A DNA stretch of 64,000 nt from Rhynchopus euleeides (Eukaryota; Euglenozoa; Diplonemea; Diplonemida; Diplonemidae). The notes beneath the pieces were generated by a model. The model did no database searches. It had not been told where the DNA came from and saw only the letters and a list, made by a program, of their open reading frames with translations. The translations under genes and the position numbers were made by a program. Shown here in pieces: positions 11,098-22,100 of this stretch. Each line of letters opens with the position of its first letter. The stretch's first letter is position 1. The DNA lies in NCBI GenBank assembly GCA_963210315.1, contig OY723240.1:248001-312000 (forward strand), in the 5' to 3' direction.

Positions 11098-12716
11098 TCA
11101 CAGGTCCTTTGCGCACCGGAACCCCAGGTTGCCAGCTGAGCTGTCGGACTCGATGCCCGTCCTCCCGGCGTTGCGGTAGCGGTTGCACGTGCTGTGTGTC
11201 GGGGGGGGTGGGGGTGGTGGGTGGAGTGCGGGATGGGTCAGGGCAAACAGAAAACCTACACAATCCGACTTCTGTCTTTTCGGACTCGCTCCACTGGATA
11301 CCCTGTGCACGTGAAACAAAAGGCTACCCCTTTGCCCAACCCCGAGCACCCTCCACACAAGACCCCTTGCAGGACACACCTCGCATGGCACATGTGGCTG
11401 CCCCCACGCTTCGTCTTGTGCGACACACGCGGTGACGCGGTGCTGTGCCCCTGCGTCTCGCTCCTGTCCTGCACCGTCTGCTTCTCCCCCTTGTCGAAGT
11501 CGTCCTGCACCCACTCCCAGATGTTGCCCGTCATGTCGTAGAGCCCGTATGCGTTGGGCGGATACGACGCCGTCTGCGCCGTGCCGCGCGCCCCATCCTC
11601 TGCCGTGTTGACAAACTCCGTCAGGTCGCCCTGCCACACATTCATGCGGTGCACGGCATCGGCATACAGCCGCTCACCCCAGGGGAACAGCTCTTGGTGC
11701 TTGCCCCCGCGCACCGCATACTCCCACTCCCGCTCGAAGGGCAGCCGCTTGCCCCTCCACCTGCAGAAGTTGTAGGCGTCGCGCCACGAGATGTGCGACG
11801 CGGGGTGCGCCCAGCGGCTCCCCTCTGGCTGGTCAGGCACCCCCTCCGTCGGCTTGCCGTGCCACCGCGGGAGCCTGTCCAGCGTGCTCCCAGGGCCTTC
11901 GGGGTGGCGCCAGCTCGCCCCCTCGATCTGCCGCCACCACGGTGCCTGCGGCACTAGCGCAGGGTCGCCCTCCAGCAGCTTCGGCGGGAGGAATGGCTCC
12001 AGCACGAAGGACCATCCGAACAGCTCTGCGTCTGTGACATATTTTGTAGACTCGCTGAACTCGCGGAACTGCGCGTTCGTCACCTCGCAGCGGTCCATAT
12101 AGAACGCCCCGACGGACTCCCGGTGCGTCGGGTGCTCGGCGTCCATCTTGTTCACCCCGTGGATCGTGTTGTGGCGGTACCGCACATCGAGCCCCGCGTT
12201 GTTGCGCATCCCGACACGCCTCGCAGCGTCACCCACAAACTCCTGCCCCATGGTGAAGTTCCCACCCGGGATGAGAGCCATCCCGCAGTCGGTGCTCCCT
12301 GTGACATCATCGCTGTACTGATGGATGCACCCGACACGGTAGCCTTCGTAATGCGGCTCTGCGCTGCACGCTGCGTCGCTGATGTTCCTGAACCCGACTG
12401 TGGAGTCTGCAGAGTCTGCAAGGTCTGTGGATGTATCCGCCTGCCCGCTGCCCTCAGTGATGTCAGTGCCTGCTGCCTCACGGGCAGTGCTGCCCTGAGT
12501 GGGCTTCACAGCCGCCTTGCGGGACGCAGAGCTGCATCCGCAGCCGCCCGCCGTATCGACGGTGTCCGCGCCCTCTGCTGGCTGGGGTTCTGTGACCCCT
12601 TCTGCGGAGCATTGGGCGGCGGCACCGTCTGCTGCGGCCGGTGGCACATCCTCTGCTGCAGCTGTGGCAGTGCAGAGGAGGGCACAGCACACCCACAGCA
12701 CGCGGCTGTGCGCCAT
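11098..12716 (-). CDS. SUMF1-like: Formylglycine-generating enzyme (sulfatase-modifying factor), two exons
   Basis: Converts the active-site Cys of sulfatases to formylglycine in the ER lumen. Exons 12716-11380 and 11191-11098 give 476 residues; the 188-nt intron has a GTGTGT donor and a CACACAG acceptor. The product starts with a signal peptide (MAHSRVLWVCCALLC...ATAAA), has an Ala/acidic linker, then the FGE fold: LIPGGNFTMGQ, AEHPTHRESVGAFYMDRCEVTNAQF, HISWRDAYNFCRWRGKRLP, EWEYAVRGG, YDMTGNIWEWVQDD. Joining the exons restores GGSHMCHASTCNRYR, which carries the two active-site cysteines (Cys336/Cys341 in human SUMF1), and the ending NLGFRCAKDL. The intron falls exactly between these two cysteines. 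ATG 12716 was chosen for the signal peptide; the open frame upstream lacks coding character. Without splicing the second cysteine would be lost. Confidence 0.95.
11192..11379 (-). other. Spliceosomal intron of the FGE gene (188 nt)
   Basis: Starts GTGTGTCCTG at 11379 and ends CCGACACACAG at 11192 after a C-rich tract. It splits an AG|C serine codon. Support comes from exact restoration of the conserved C-terminal motif of the family. Confidence 0.9.
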
Positions 12717-13669
12717 CGTGCTGGGGGCGGAGGGGTGGCAGTGGGTGGGGTGTGCCTGGGAGGGTGTGTGCAATGCAGAAACCGCAGAAAAGCAAACAAG
12801 TGAAGGCACCCCCACACCGCACCACAGCACACCACACGCACGGGTTTTGGCGTAAGAGTATCGCCGAACATGATGTCAAAATCTGAAGAGAAAGCGAAGG
12901 GCGAATTCGGAATCACGACGCCCGCCAGTCGGAAGATAGTGCCATGCGGGATTCATGAGGAATGCGCAGCGACGGAGCCCACCGGGGTCTGAAGAAGCAC
13001 CATATGCCGGAGCAGGCATGGAAAATCCTCGCGTGTTTCCAGCTTCTCGACCAACGCGGATTCTCGAAGGGGTGTGCAAAGCGTGGTGCACAGCACCCCC
13101 ATGGCAACTCAGCGCACCGCAGGGTCGATCTTCAGTGGATGCGGGTCCCACAAATTCAAGCACACAACCGAAACTGCAGAAGCTATACCGCTCTCAGACG
13201 AAGTTCAAAGAAGCAGTCGAGACACTCCACACCGCATTGTCATCCAGAACGTCAGCAACAACAGGTAGCAGGCTGAAGAGAGACGGGGGTCGGAGGGCGG
13301 GGTACGCCGAGAAACCACCGATTCCAGCGGATGTGCAACCATCAATGCCATTGCAGGACATCAAAGTTGCGCGCAGCCTATAATAATGCGGCCTGGGCAG
13401 CAAGTAGGACGACCCTGAGACTCGAAGCGCGCCCATGAACAAGACACTCCGCAGACGTGACCCACACCACCCTCAGTAGGAGTGAAGTAGTGAGGTATGA
13501 CTCAATGGAATCACAGTTCACCCCCTTCGCCCAATGTAATATGCAGATTGTGTCCGAGACCCAGTGCTCTGCCCTACATGTGTTCTCTTGGTATGCTGTG
13601 TGTGGGGAAAAGTCCCAGAGTGGGGGAGGGAGAGGGAGAGGGGTCGTTCTCAGTATCCCCCCCCCCCCC
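12717..13669. other. Intergenic region upstream of FGE
   Basis: The first about 100 bases upstream of the FGE start are pyrimidine-rich on the - strand and end in CCCTCCCAG, a plausible 5' acceptor. The remainder has overlapping short frames without recognisable domains. A segment at about 13535-13572 (ATGCAGATTGTGTCCGAGA) recurs diverged at about 22892-22930, so it belongs to a dispersed repeat. Confidence 0.5.
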
Positions 13670-13879
13670 TAGGCCCTTGCATGGCTGTTTAAATCTCTGT
13701 TTAGGGCTGTCACAAACACGATTTTTTGGATTTTGGGCCAAAAACTCCACCAAAATGGGCGTACCTGGCCAAAAATCGAGTGGGGGATCACTGAAAAAAT
13801 CCGGGAAAATAGCGGACACCCTCGGGAAAGTCGATCCATTCGAATTACTTGGCATTTTTTTCTGAAAAAACCCCCGAAA

Positions 13880-14697
13880 AAGTGTAACGCTCGTGTAACG
13901 CTCTTGGGCCGATTTGTAACGGTCCAAAAATACCACTTCCAAAAGGCAGAGAAGGCCTCTAAGCACCCCAAAACCACACAGATACCCCTCGGGGTAGGTT
14001 CCTGGGTGGTTTCTAGTGGTTTCGAGGGCCTCATGGTACCCAGAGGCGGTCTGAAAGAGGTTTCTCGTGGAAAAATTTGATACTTTCCCGAAAAAACCCT
14101 TATTTTTGGGAGCTGAAATCTGCACGAAATCCCCAAACTATCACCCAAAATCGTCACCAAAGTGAAGAATTCACCCCGGAAGTGATTCCGGCAGACCAAA
14201 ATGGGTGGAGTACCCTGTTTTCGGATCAAAAATGCTGATTTTTTCAATGATATCCGCCCATGTCATGGTCTGTAACAGTAGTGTAACAGTAGACCCCCCA
14301 ATTTGGGCCGTTTTGGACCAGTTCTGAGCAACCACTTTCAAAGGCGGAGAAGGCCTCTAAACACCCCACAACCACACAGCTACCCCCTGAGGTAGGTTCC
14401 TGGGTGGTTTTTCGTGGTTTTGGTGGCCTTGTGACGCCCAGAGGCGGTCTGAAAGAGGGTTCTCGTGGGAGACCCACCATAACCCCACCAATCCCTTGTT
14501 TTTAGGGGGTGTAACCAGGGTGGGCATGAGTCACCCAAAATATCAGCCAAAATCGTCACCAAAGTGAAAAATTCCGCTCGCAATTGATTCCGGGAGCCCA
14601 AATTGGGCGGAGTACCCTGTTTTCGGGTCAAACCTACGGAATATTTCAGTGGTATCCACATATGTAAATGGTCAGTAACAGTCGCGTAACAGTAGCC
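13880..14697. repeat. Two diverged tandem copies of a ~400-bp unit
   Basis: Copy 1 is about 13880-14270 and copy 2 about 14271-14697. Shared blocks include GAGAAGGCCTCTAAGCACCCC, GTAGGTTCCTGGGTGGTTT, CAGAGGCGGTCTGAAAGAGG, AAAATCGTCACCAAAGTGAA and GGAGTACCCTGTTTTCGG, in the same order and spacing. Copies differ at many positions, so the duplication is old. No protein signal. Confidence 0.8.
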
Positions 14698-14801
14698 CCC
14701 CTAGCATATACCGACAAAGTGGGCACACACTATGAGATGAACATGGCATCAGGTGCAGTGCCCGCAGAAGAGACCCATGTGTGACACCGGTGTGTCTGTA
14801 G

Positions 14802-15083
14802 GACGAAGAGGGGCTGGGAGAAGGCGACAAACAGCAGGGTGACGATGGCAGGGCAAAACTCTGGAACGAGAAAACGGGCTCGCACAAGCACACTCAACTG
14901 CAGCCGAGATCCGACAGCCGGGCAGACAGTCTGGCAGAATTCAATGTTGTCAGACTCAAGAATCGCCAAGAAGGGATTCTGTATCCCTTGACAAGGAATG
15001 AACTGCAGGAATTTGCAGCAGAACTAGGTGCTGAGGTCCCAACCATACTCAAACGTGGATTTGTGAATTTTCTGGGTGAATAA
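14802..15083 (+). pseudogene. Orphan exon-like fragment, 93 codons, unrecognised
   Basis: After an acceptor-like GGTGTGTCTGTAG the frame opens GAC GAA GAG and reads an acidic, polar start (DEEGLGEGDKQQGDDGRAK), then FNVVRLKNRQEGILYPLTRN and LQEFAAELGAEVPTILKRGF, ending in a stop at 15081-15083. Residue composition is protein-like and unlike the surrounding repeats. I do not recognise the family. It has no visible upstream exon and sits inside transposon sequence, so it may be a captured or relic exon. Confidence 0.35.
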
Positions 15084-15425
15084 CAGGAGAAAAGCGCCCT
15101 AACGGAGGGGCTTTTTCCCACAAAAATACCCGAAAAATCCCCAAAAAAGCTGGAAAATTGGGGTGGAAGGGTGGGAAACGGGTGGGAGAGACCCACAATA
15201 GTCATTTGGTGGTGTTTTGGGGGGTATTTTGGACCCAAAAATAGAAAAAATGGCCAAAATTTGGTTTTGTGACAGAAAATCGGGGGCTACACGGTGGGAT
15301 CTTGTAAATTTTACATGTATAACTACAAGTATATACATGTATTATACATGTATAATACTTGCATGTCAACTATTATACATGTATAATACATGTATATGCC
15401 TGAAATATACATGTAAAATACATGT

Positions 15426-16236
15426 ACCGTAAACGGAAAAAGGGTGGACCGTAAAAATGTTCCAAGTTCCCAAAAAAAGGCCAAACGTTCCATCTTTTTT
15501 ACGGTCCACCATTTATTGGGACTGAATATGGAAAAGACAATGCGTTTTTCGCCCGCGGGCTGGTGGGTTGCGGGGCGCGGACTGCGGCCTCCACGCCGCA
15601 GACACCCACACGTAGGCCTCCCGACCTCCCAGCTTTGGACCCTCCCTCCACCACCGCAACCAACACCAGCAAGAGAAGTAAGTCCTCCCTGCGTGTGGAA
15701 AAGGCACGATCACCACCACTCACCTCGAGACTCACCCACCACCACACCTCGAGAAGTGTAGTACCATGCAAGGAGCATTCCGGTAGAAGTAAAAGTAGAA
15801 CCTGCTGCACGAGCCCACAAAAGCAGCCACAGTACGGCAGGGCGCGCAGACAGAAGCTGAGACCACCGGGCTCCCTCCAGATGTAAATTCGTGAATCAGT
15901 GCCCGGAAAATTCAGGGAAATCGTACTCCTTTAGTGTAGTACACCCTGCAGTAACTGTGGGAGAACAGTTCCCAGACGATGGTGAGCGCACACTCTGTGC
16001 TGAGGCCCTGTGGTGTTAATCCTGCAGCTTCAGTCGTACGATTTCCTTGGTTCCTTCGCGACTTCGTCGCGAAGGAACTCGTAAAAAAACCGCCAAGTCC
16101 ACGATCCCAACCGTAAAATAGGTGGACCGTAAAAATGTTCCAAGTTCCGGAAAAATCCCACTTGTTCCATCTTTTTTACGGTCCACCTATAGTACGGTTC
16201 ACCTTTATTACGGTCCACAATATTTCCGTTTACGGT
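15426..16236. mobile_element. MITE family B, copy 1 (811 bp)
   Basis: Ends are ACCGTAAACGGAAA and its inverse; reading the ends as CCGTAAACGG leaves TA on both sides. An inverted copy of identical length is at 34212-35022. The interior has repeats of GTGGACCGTAAAAATGTTCC near both ends and about 450 bp of unique sequence without a convincing gene. Confidence 0.8.
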
Positions 16237-16257
16237 ATATCAAGTAAAAATACAAGT

Positions 16258-16604
16258 ACCGTATACGTAAATATTTTGGAACGTAAATATTATGGAACGT
16301 AAATATTATGGAACGTAAATATTTTGGAACGCTGGTGGGTTGGCGTTCCAGATTTTTTTCGTTCCATAATATTTACAGGGCTTTCTGCGACTCGGGGACT
16401 TGGGCCAGGTGATCGGACAGCATACAGAGTCCCTGACGGGACCTACTCGTGCACTTTTCGCGCGATTCCTGAGGCAAGCCACCCTCACCACCGAGTCCCC
16501 AACTGGCCCTGTAAATATTATGGAACGTAAATATTATGGAACGGACCGGGCAAAAATGGGCCCGTTCCATAATATTTACGTTCCATAATATTTACGTATA
16601 CGGT
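16258..16604. mobile_element. MITE family A, copy 1
   Basis: TIR ACCGTATACGTAAATATT; the interior alternates GTTCCATAATATTTAC blocks around a conserved GC-rich core (about 150 bp, containing GACTCGGGGACTTGG). Inserted in TACATGTA-repeat DNA with TA on both sides. Confidence 0.8.
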
Positions 16605-16917
16605 ATAATACTTGCATGTCAACTATTATACATGTATTTTTACTTGATATACATGTATTTTACATGTATATTTCAGGCATTTACATGTATTTTACATGTA
16701 TAATACTTGTCATGCAAGTATTATACATGTAAAATACTTGCATGACAAGTAAAATACATGTATAATACTTGCATGACAAGTAAAATACTTGCATGCAAGT
16801 AAAATACATGTATTTTACTTGCATGCAAGTATTTTACATGTATAATACTTGCATGACAAGTATTATACATGTAAAATACATGTAAATGCCTGAAATATAC
16901 ATGTAAAATACATGTAT
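16605..16917. repeat. TACATGTA palindromic satellite-like repeat
   Basis: Alternating TACATGTA, TTGCATGCAAG and TATTATAC motifs on both strands; almost every 10-bp step is self-complementary. Similar stretches occur at 15305-15425, 17250-17404, 17752-17790, 33676-33781, 34128-34211 and 35023-35067. It forms the body into which MITE families A and B inserted. Confidence 0.8.
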
Positions 16918-17248
16918 ACCGTATACGTAAATATTTTGGAACGTAAATATTATGGAACGTAAATATTTTGGAACGCTGGTGGGTTGGCGTTCCAGATTTT
17001 TTTCGTTCCATAATATTTACAGGGCTTTCTGCGACTCGGGGACTTGGACCAGGTGATCGGACGGCATACAGAGTCCCTGACGGGACCTACTCGTGCACTT
17101 TTCGCGCGATTCCTGACGCAAGCCGTCCTCACCACCGAGTCCCCAACTGGCCCTGTAAATATTATGGAACGTAAATATTATGGAACGGACCGGCCAAAAA
17201 TGGGCCCGTTCCATAATATTTACGTTCCATAATATTTACGTATACGGT
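16918..17248. mobile_element. MITE family A, copy 2
   Basis: Same ends and core as the copy at 16258, same orientation, slightly shorter (331 bp). The core differs by a few substitutions. Confidence 0.8.
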
Positions 17249-17404
17249 ATCAAGTAAAAATACATGTATAATAGTTGACATGCAAGTATTATACTTGTAT
17301 TTTTACTTGATATACATGTATTTTACATGTATATTTCAGGCATATACATGTATTATACATGTATAATAGTTGACATGCAAGTATTATACATGTATAATAC
17401 ATGT

Positions 17405-17751
17405 ACCGTATACGTAAATATTATGGAACGTAAATATTATGGAACGGGCCCATTTTTGGCCGGTCCGTTCCATAATATTTACGTTCCAAAATATTTACAG
17501 GGCCAGTTGGGGACTCGGTGGTGAGGACGGCTTGCGTCAGGAATCGCGCGAAAAGTGCACGAGTAGGTCCCGTCAGGGACTCTGTATGCCGTCCGATCCC
17601 CTGGTCCAAGTCCCCGAGTCGCAGAAAGCCCTGTAAATATTATGGAACGAAAAAAATCTGGAACGCCAACCCACCAGCGTTCCAAAATATTTACGTTCCA
17701 TAATATTTACGTTCCATAATATTTACGTTCCAAAATATTTACGTATACGGT
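17405..17751. mobile_element. MITE family A, copy 3 (inverted)
   Basis: Same family in the opposite orientation to copies 1 and 2. The core is almost identical to copy 2, which suggests a recent spread within this element. Confidence 0.8.
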
Positions 17752-18411
17752 ATTATACTTGTAGTTATACATGTAAAATTTACAAGATCCCACCGTGTAT
17801 GCAAGGGCCTACCCCCCCCCCCCCCCGCAGGGCAGGCACCACGGACTAGTCGGGCAGTGACGGGTGGGGTCGACTAGTCGGGACGACGGGTGAAAACTCG
17901 ACAGGCGGCACCCGTCGACTCGACGGGTGGACCCGTCGAGTCGACGGGTGCCACCCGTCGGCACGACGGGTGAACCTGCTGAAACGACGGGTGTTCCAGC
18001 CATTTCCTGTTGATATGGGCCAATTTCCATTGAAAACTAGGGGAGTACCTTGCATGGCATCAGGTTATTTTTCACGCCGAACTATCTTCCCTGCACAGAC
18101 CCACCCCCCATTACTTTCCATTTACAATTCCTAGTTGGTGATGGGGCCTCAAGTGCATGTGCGACGGCTGTTCTCGTGGATTTTCATTGTTCGAGGGATC
18201 TTGACTCTGACAAACTGTGTCAGTTTGACAGAGCAACCTACTTCATGAAGGTGATCACTTTTCTGCCAGGCAAATTTTCGCCCCAGCCCCCAACCCTTGC
18301 ACAACCCACAAGGCAGTCTCCAAGATACCGTACCCTCATCACCACCCAGGCCAAGATACCCCAAGATACCATCATCACCACCCAGGCCACCCAGACGAGC
18401 CACACCAATCA

Positions 18412-18813
18412 ATGCCAGCGGCAAAGCGTACTGCAGCGCAGGCCCTCGCCAGCGCTGTGGACATGACGGTGTTTGTACGTGCTTGGATCAACACGTATGT
18501 TGTCGAGCGTGATGCTGATGGGTTGAGCCACATGGCCCTGAAGCAGCTTCTCGGCAAGCTGGCGGATACTACCATCAAGTCGACTGATCCCATCATCAGT
18601 CTTGCCCTGTACAAAAAGTATGAGAAGCTGGGGGGTGGGGTGATCAGCAAGTCGACCGCGAAGGAGGGTCGCACGATGTACGCTGCCCGTGTCAATAGCG
18701 GGTCAGACATCGAGTTTGTCGGGTTGGGCCTCCGGAAGAGCAACGGGAAGGACCACCCGACAGGGCTCAAGGAGATGGCCGACGCCTGCCCCGCGGCACT
18801 GCAGCTATGGTGA
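18412..18813 (+). pseudogene. ORF1 of two-ORF transposon, member 1
   Basis: Starts at ATG 18412 (MPAAKRTAAQALASAVDM). It shares its architecture with the ORF1 of the element at 30.2 kb: a basic/Ala N-terminus, a helical block (LSHMALKQLLGKLADTTIKS against LSNTALKALIGKITGKPIKG), then ISKSTAKEG and SGSDIEFVGLGLR. The frame is lost after 18813, although the next frame resumes with KLYEAEKKQAQKTQQ, matching RLYAAEVKLAAPQK in the relative. Function unknown; a DNA-binding or accessory transposition protein is an inference. Confidence 0.7.
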
Positions 18814-18929
18814 AGCTGTACGAGGCGGAGAAGAAACAGGCACAGAAGACCCAGCAGAGCAGGCTGGCCGTAGGAATTTTCGACGGTGCCTTCGCAACAC
18901 GGTTGGTGACAGTTGCCGATTAGCAGAAG

Positions 18930-20353
18930 GATGAGTACAGAACGTGGTTCACGTTCAACTTCCTGAAGCAAATCGCAAGAGTGCAGAGAGGGGTTTTCGA
19001 AAAGGCGAACGTGATGTTTCGGCTCGCCTGCTTAGGGTAGCAGGGGACCATCTTGAGCTGTGGTCGGCATTTAGTAAGATGGGGTCATCTTCGCACAGGA
19101 GCGCGTTTTGTACCACACCACGAAATGACTGGTTGAAACAGCTCCACGCCTGCCACAGGGCTAGCATCCAGGAACTTCATGAAGCTGGGTTTGAGAGCCT
19201 GTACGCAGGGGTGTTCACCTCCACAGCGTACACGATCACACCCCCTGCACGACATAAACGGGTTCATCGCAATACTCGCAGAGATCTTGCCTGATGGACC
19301 TGCCGTGCAGAAGGCTGTCCTTGGCAGCTCAACGTGTTCCAACATGACGGGAAACCAGGTCAGAGATGTTCTGAGTCGCTTACTCAACATTGCCAAGACG
19401 AAGGGGTGCAGCATCTACTCTGTATTGTAATGGAAATGCTTGTGCATTTCCGCTACAACGACATCCCCATCAAGTACCACCAGGAGGGAAAGTGCGCGAA
19501 AGAGTTCATCTTCTCGCTCATCGCAATGCACATCCTTGTGTTTGTCCTGGAGTGGGTGTCACCTGGGAGAACATCCGAGGGGCGTGGTGTTACATATATC
19601 CATATTCGATGAGCCACTGGTTTGATCCAGAAGATGCACACCCCCTCGCCCTGAGTGACGAGGAACTGGAGAGGGGGAATGGCGTCTCCAAACGCCATGC
19701 CCTGAGGGTGACATCGCAGCAGACCGCCGAACGGGACCTGCTGCTCTTCGAAATGCAGAGGACCAAAGGCAAGGGGTGCGGCCTGCTGGACCAACCGACC
19801 CTCCTGAAGTTCGGCGCGATAAAGCTTTGCCGCCGTGTCACTGCGAGGAACGCTTGTTGGAAGGGAGCAACGGCAGCACTGCAGCGGAGACTCGAGTCCC
19901 TCGGCCTTGGATCTCACGTCACAAAAAGGGGGCGATGGGGCCAACAATTTCTGGGCGACCCGGAAAACACCACTCCAAAGGCAACGCTGCTCGCATGCAT
20001 CTGCAAGTCCAAATCCTGGGGCAACAGCGAGGATGTGCCAGAAGTGCCAGAACCAACGCCATCCGGTACAGTGCCTGTGCAGCAGCATATCTGCATTGTG
20101 TGCTCCAAAGTTGCCCACACGAGAGAAGCACTGTTTGCGCATTATGATGCTGCACATCGGCCACAAAACAACGCGCCGTGTCAGACCTGCACTGTCACAT
20201 GCCAGGAGTGCGGCAAACGGACAACCGAAGGGACTGAGCCAGCACTACCTCAGTCACCATTCGCGCGTGCTGAAAAAGCGTTGCTGTGTTTGTTTCGAGC
20301 TCTTTAAAACCACTGTAAAGCGCGACGAGCACATGAGATCCGCGCACCCGTAA
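18930..20353 (+). pseudogene. ORF2 (putative transposase) of two-ORF transposon, member 1, frame-broken
   Basis: Pieces in different frames align in order with the 626-residue ORF2 at 30.5-32.3 kb: the block before SHRSAFC, the TPALHD region, VHFRYNDIPIKYHQEGK, SHWFDPEDAHPLALSDEELE, RGNGVSKRHALRVTS, and the fingers ICIVCSKVAHTREALFAHYD and KKRCCVCFELFKTT ending HMRSAHP. The N-terminal third present in the relative is missing, so there is also an internal deletion. At least three frame changes were noticed. Confidence 0.75.
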
Positions 20354-20835
20354 GTGAGGGGGGGGGGGGGGTGTTTGGCAGTTCAGGTACGTAGGTGATT
20401 TTGTTTGTCCTCGAGAGCGGAGTGACGTCGTGGGAGGGAGTTGTTTTGAGGCCCCACCCCCAGGCCCCCTGCCCACCTGGATGGCTCACCCCCCTCCTGG
20501 TGGTCCACCGGTGGGCAGCCCCTTCACCAACTAGGAATTGTAAATGGAAAGTAATGGGGGGGTGGGTCTGTGCAGGGAAGATAGTTCGGCGTGAAAAATA
20601 ACCTGATGCCATGCAAGGTACTCCCCTAGTTTTCAATGGAAATTGGCCCATATCAACAGGAAATGGCTGGAACACCCGTCGTTTCAGCAGGTTCACCCGT
20701 CGTGCCGACGGGTGCCACCCGTCGTTTCACCCGTCGTCATTTCACCCGTCGTCCCGACTAGTCGTCCGGGCGACTAGTCCGTGGTGGGGGCAGGGCATCT
20801 TGTTGGGTTGTTAAATCGGTAGGTCGATACAGAAT

Positions 20836-22100
20836 CTTGGCGGCACTGCGGGCGGGATCTGTGGCAACATGACAATGAGGCCAAATCACACACACCCCCC
20901 CCCGAGTGACCCCTCCTGCAGGGCGCTGAACGTACTTTCATGGTAAGTGCGATCATGATGACAGGGGCGCCGGTGCCTTAAGTCATTGCAGAGGAGCACG
21001 TGGTCAGCAGTTGCCTTATGGGCACAGCGCTCCACCGCACATGGTTTTGCTGAGTGTATCTGCAGCAGTGACCTTCTCGTCAAAGCTTGCAGGATGTCAC
21101 AGGCCCCAGGCAAAAAGGATAGCTTCCTGAGAACCCGCCGGTCCGTGCATTTTGCAGTGGTTTGCTCCCGGATCCGCGACCTCAGGACGGCATCGCGTAG
21201 AAAATCCCGGACATTCTTGATGTAGGTCATGGTATCTTCCAGCTGGGGTACGTCACGTCCGTAGTAATGACAGATGTAGGGCGTCATCGCTCGTGAGTAG
21301 CAGAACTCCATGTTGTAGTACTCGCTCCCTGATCGGGCCTCCGTGCACGCCGCATCTGCTGCGTTTATTGCCGAATTTCCCGCATGGGCCCTTGTCCCAC
21401 TCCATGCGGGGGAGGCCAGGCTTGTTCAGATTGGTTCCAGCTGGGTCGTCGTCTCGGGAGGAGACCTGTCTCCCCACCGTGTTTTGGTTGTCGCACCACC
21501 AGGTCACTTTCGTCTTGCTTGCCACTACGTCATTGCATTCACAAAGAGCAGTAGCAAGAATCACAGCAGCCGCTACTTCGGCATGTGTGCTGGAGAGTGC
21601 CGCACCTTTCATAGTCGCCCCGTAACCTACTCCGTTGATTGACACTCCCACAGTCCCCTTCGCGCTGCTCTCGAGCCAACCTCCGTCAGTGGCCAACTCC
21701 AGTTCCTGTCCCCGCGTCGCCCGTAGAGCGTCGCACATAACTCTGTGTAGGCATGGCTGGTCCACTTCCGCTGGGGGGCGTCTCGCGAACGATGAAGCTG
21801 GTCGATCCTCAGGACCAGTATACGGGGTGGCCGCGAGGTGGGCCCGGGTCCGCTGGGCCTCCGCGTATTCCACATTAGTGAGTCCAAACCCTAGCGGGCT
21901 GGCAGCAAAGTTTCCCAGGCCCATCCCCCCTTTGTGCTTGGGAACGAGTGCCGTGCAGGCGGTCATGAGTTTCTGTGTCTGCGGGTCGAAGCATGGGGAT
22001 AGACTATGGTAGGCTATCGTGGGGAGCGCATATCGCTTATACAGCTCTGCTCGCCTCCACGTTGGGATGTATCGACTTTGGCATAGGACATCTATCACTC
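20836..22100 (-). mobile_element. LINE (non-LTR retrotransposon), 5'-truncated, with RNase H domain
   Basis: The - strand frame begins inside the reverse-transcriptase thumb region (SRYIPTWRRAELYKRYALPT). It continues into an RNase H domain with its acidic residues in ELATDGGWLE, SSTHAEVAAAVILATAL and VTWWCDNQNTV. After a frame change near 21.3 kb the tail reads ICHYYGRDVPQLEDTM and the Cys/His cluster CAVERCAHKATADHVLLCND, typical of LINE C-termini. Catalytic RT motifs and the endonuclease are absent because of 5' truncation. RNase H-bearing clades (I, ingi, L1Tc and kin) fit; I cannot name the clade. Its 5' end abuts the solute-binding pseudogene at about 22.1 kb, which it apparently interrupted. 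Confidence 0.85.

Larger units (their letters stand above)
15290..17797. mobile_element. Non-coding TIR element, CACGGTGGGATC ends, TA target duplication, with nested MITEs
   Basis: The left end CACGGTGGGATCTTGTAAAT and the inverted right end give inverted repeats of at least 40 bp, with TA immediately outside both ends (15288-15289, 17798-17799). The body is mostly TACATGTA-type palindromic repeat and carries one copy of MITE family B and three of family A. It has no transposase frame, so it must be mobilised in trans. Its terminus matches the two-ORF transposons at 30.2 and 36.8 kb. Confidence 0.85.
13670..17811. mobile_element. Outer TIR element with 12-bp ends TAGGCCCTTGCA, flanked by C-runs
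   Basis: TAGGCCCTTGCA at 13670-13681 is matched by its inverted copy TGCAAGGGCCTA at 17800-17811, and each end abuts a run of C on the outside. That fits insertion into a C-run. Without the nested CACGGTGGGATC element (15290-17797) it would be about 1.6 kb. It contains the degenerate tandem repeat at 13880-14697 and a short + strand coding remnant at 14802-15083. The ends are short, so the boundary call is tentative. Confidence 0.4.
17840..20783 (+). mobile_element. Two-ORF TIR transposon, member 1 (decayed)
   Basis: Ends CACGGACTAGTCG and CGACTAGTCCGTG sit at the tips of long inverted repeats (about 250 bp: 17840-18110 and 20520-20783). These are made of ACTAGTCG and ACGGGTG palindromic steps plus a unique block containing CTAGTTTTCAATGGAAATTGG. 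Between them lie ORF1 (18412-18813) and a broken ORF2 ending in C2H2 fingers at 20353. No TA duplication is visible at its edges, unlike its relatives. Confidence 0.8.

Noticed and set aside
12955-13383. + strand frame ending KFKEAVETLHTALSSR
   Set aside because: A short stretch looks protein-like but there is no domain, no splice context and a competing frame; not enough to call.
13670-17811. Reading all of 13.7-17.8 kb as a single simple transposon
   Set aside because: Internal ends with their own TA duplications show at least three separate insertions nested in it.
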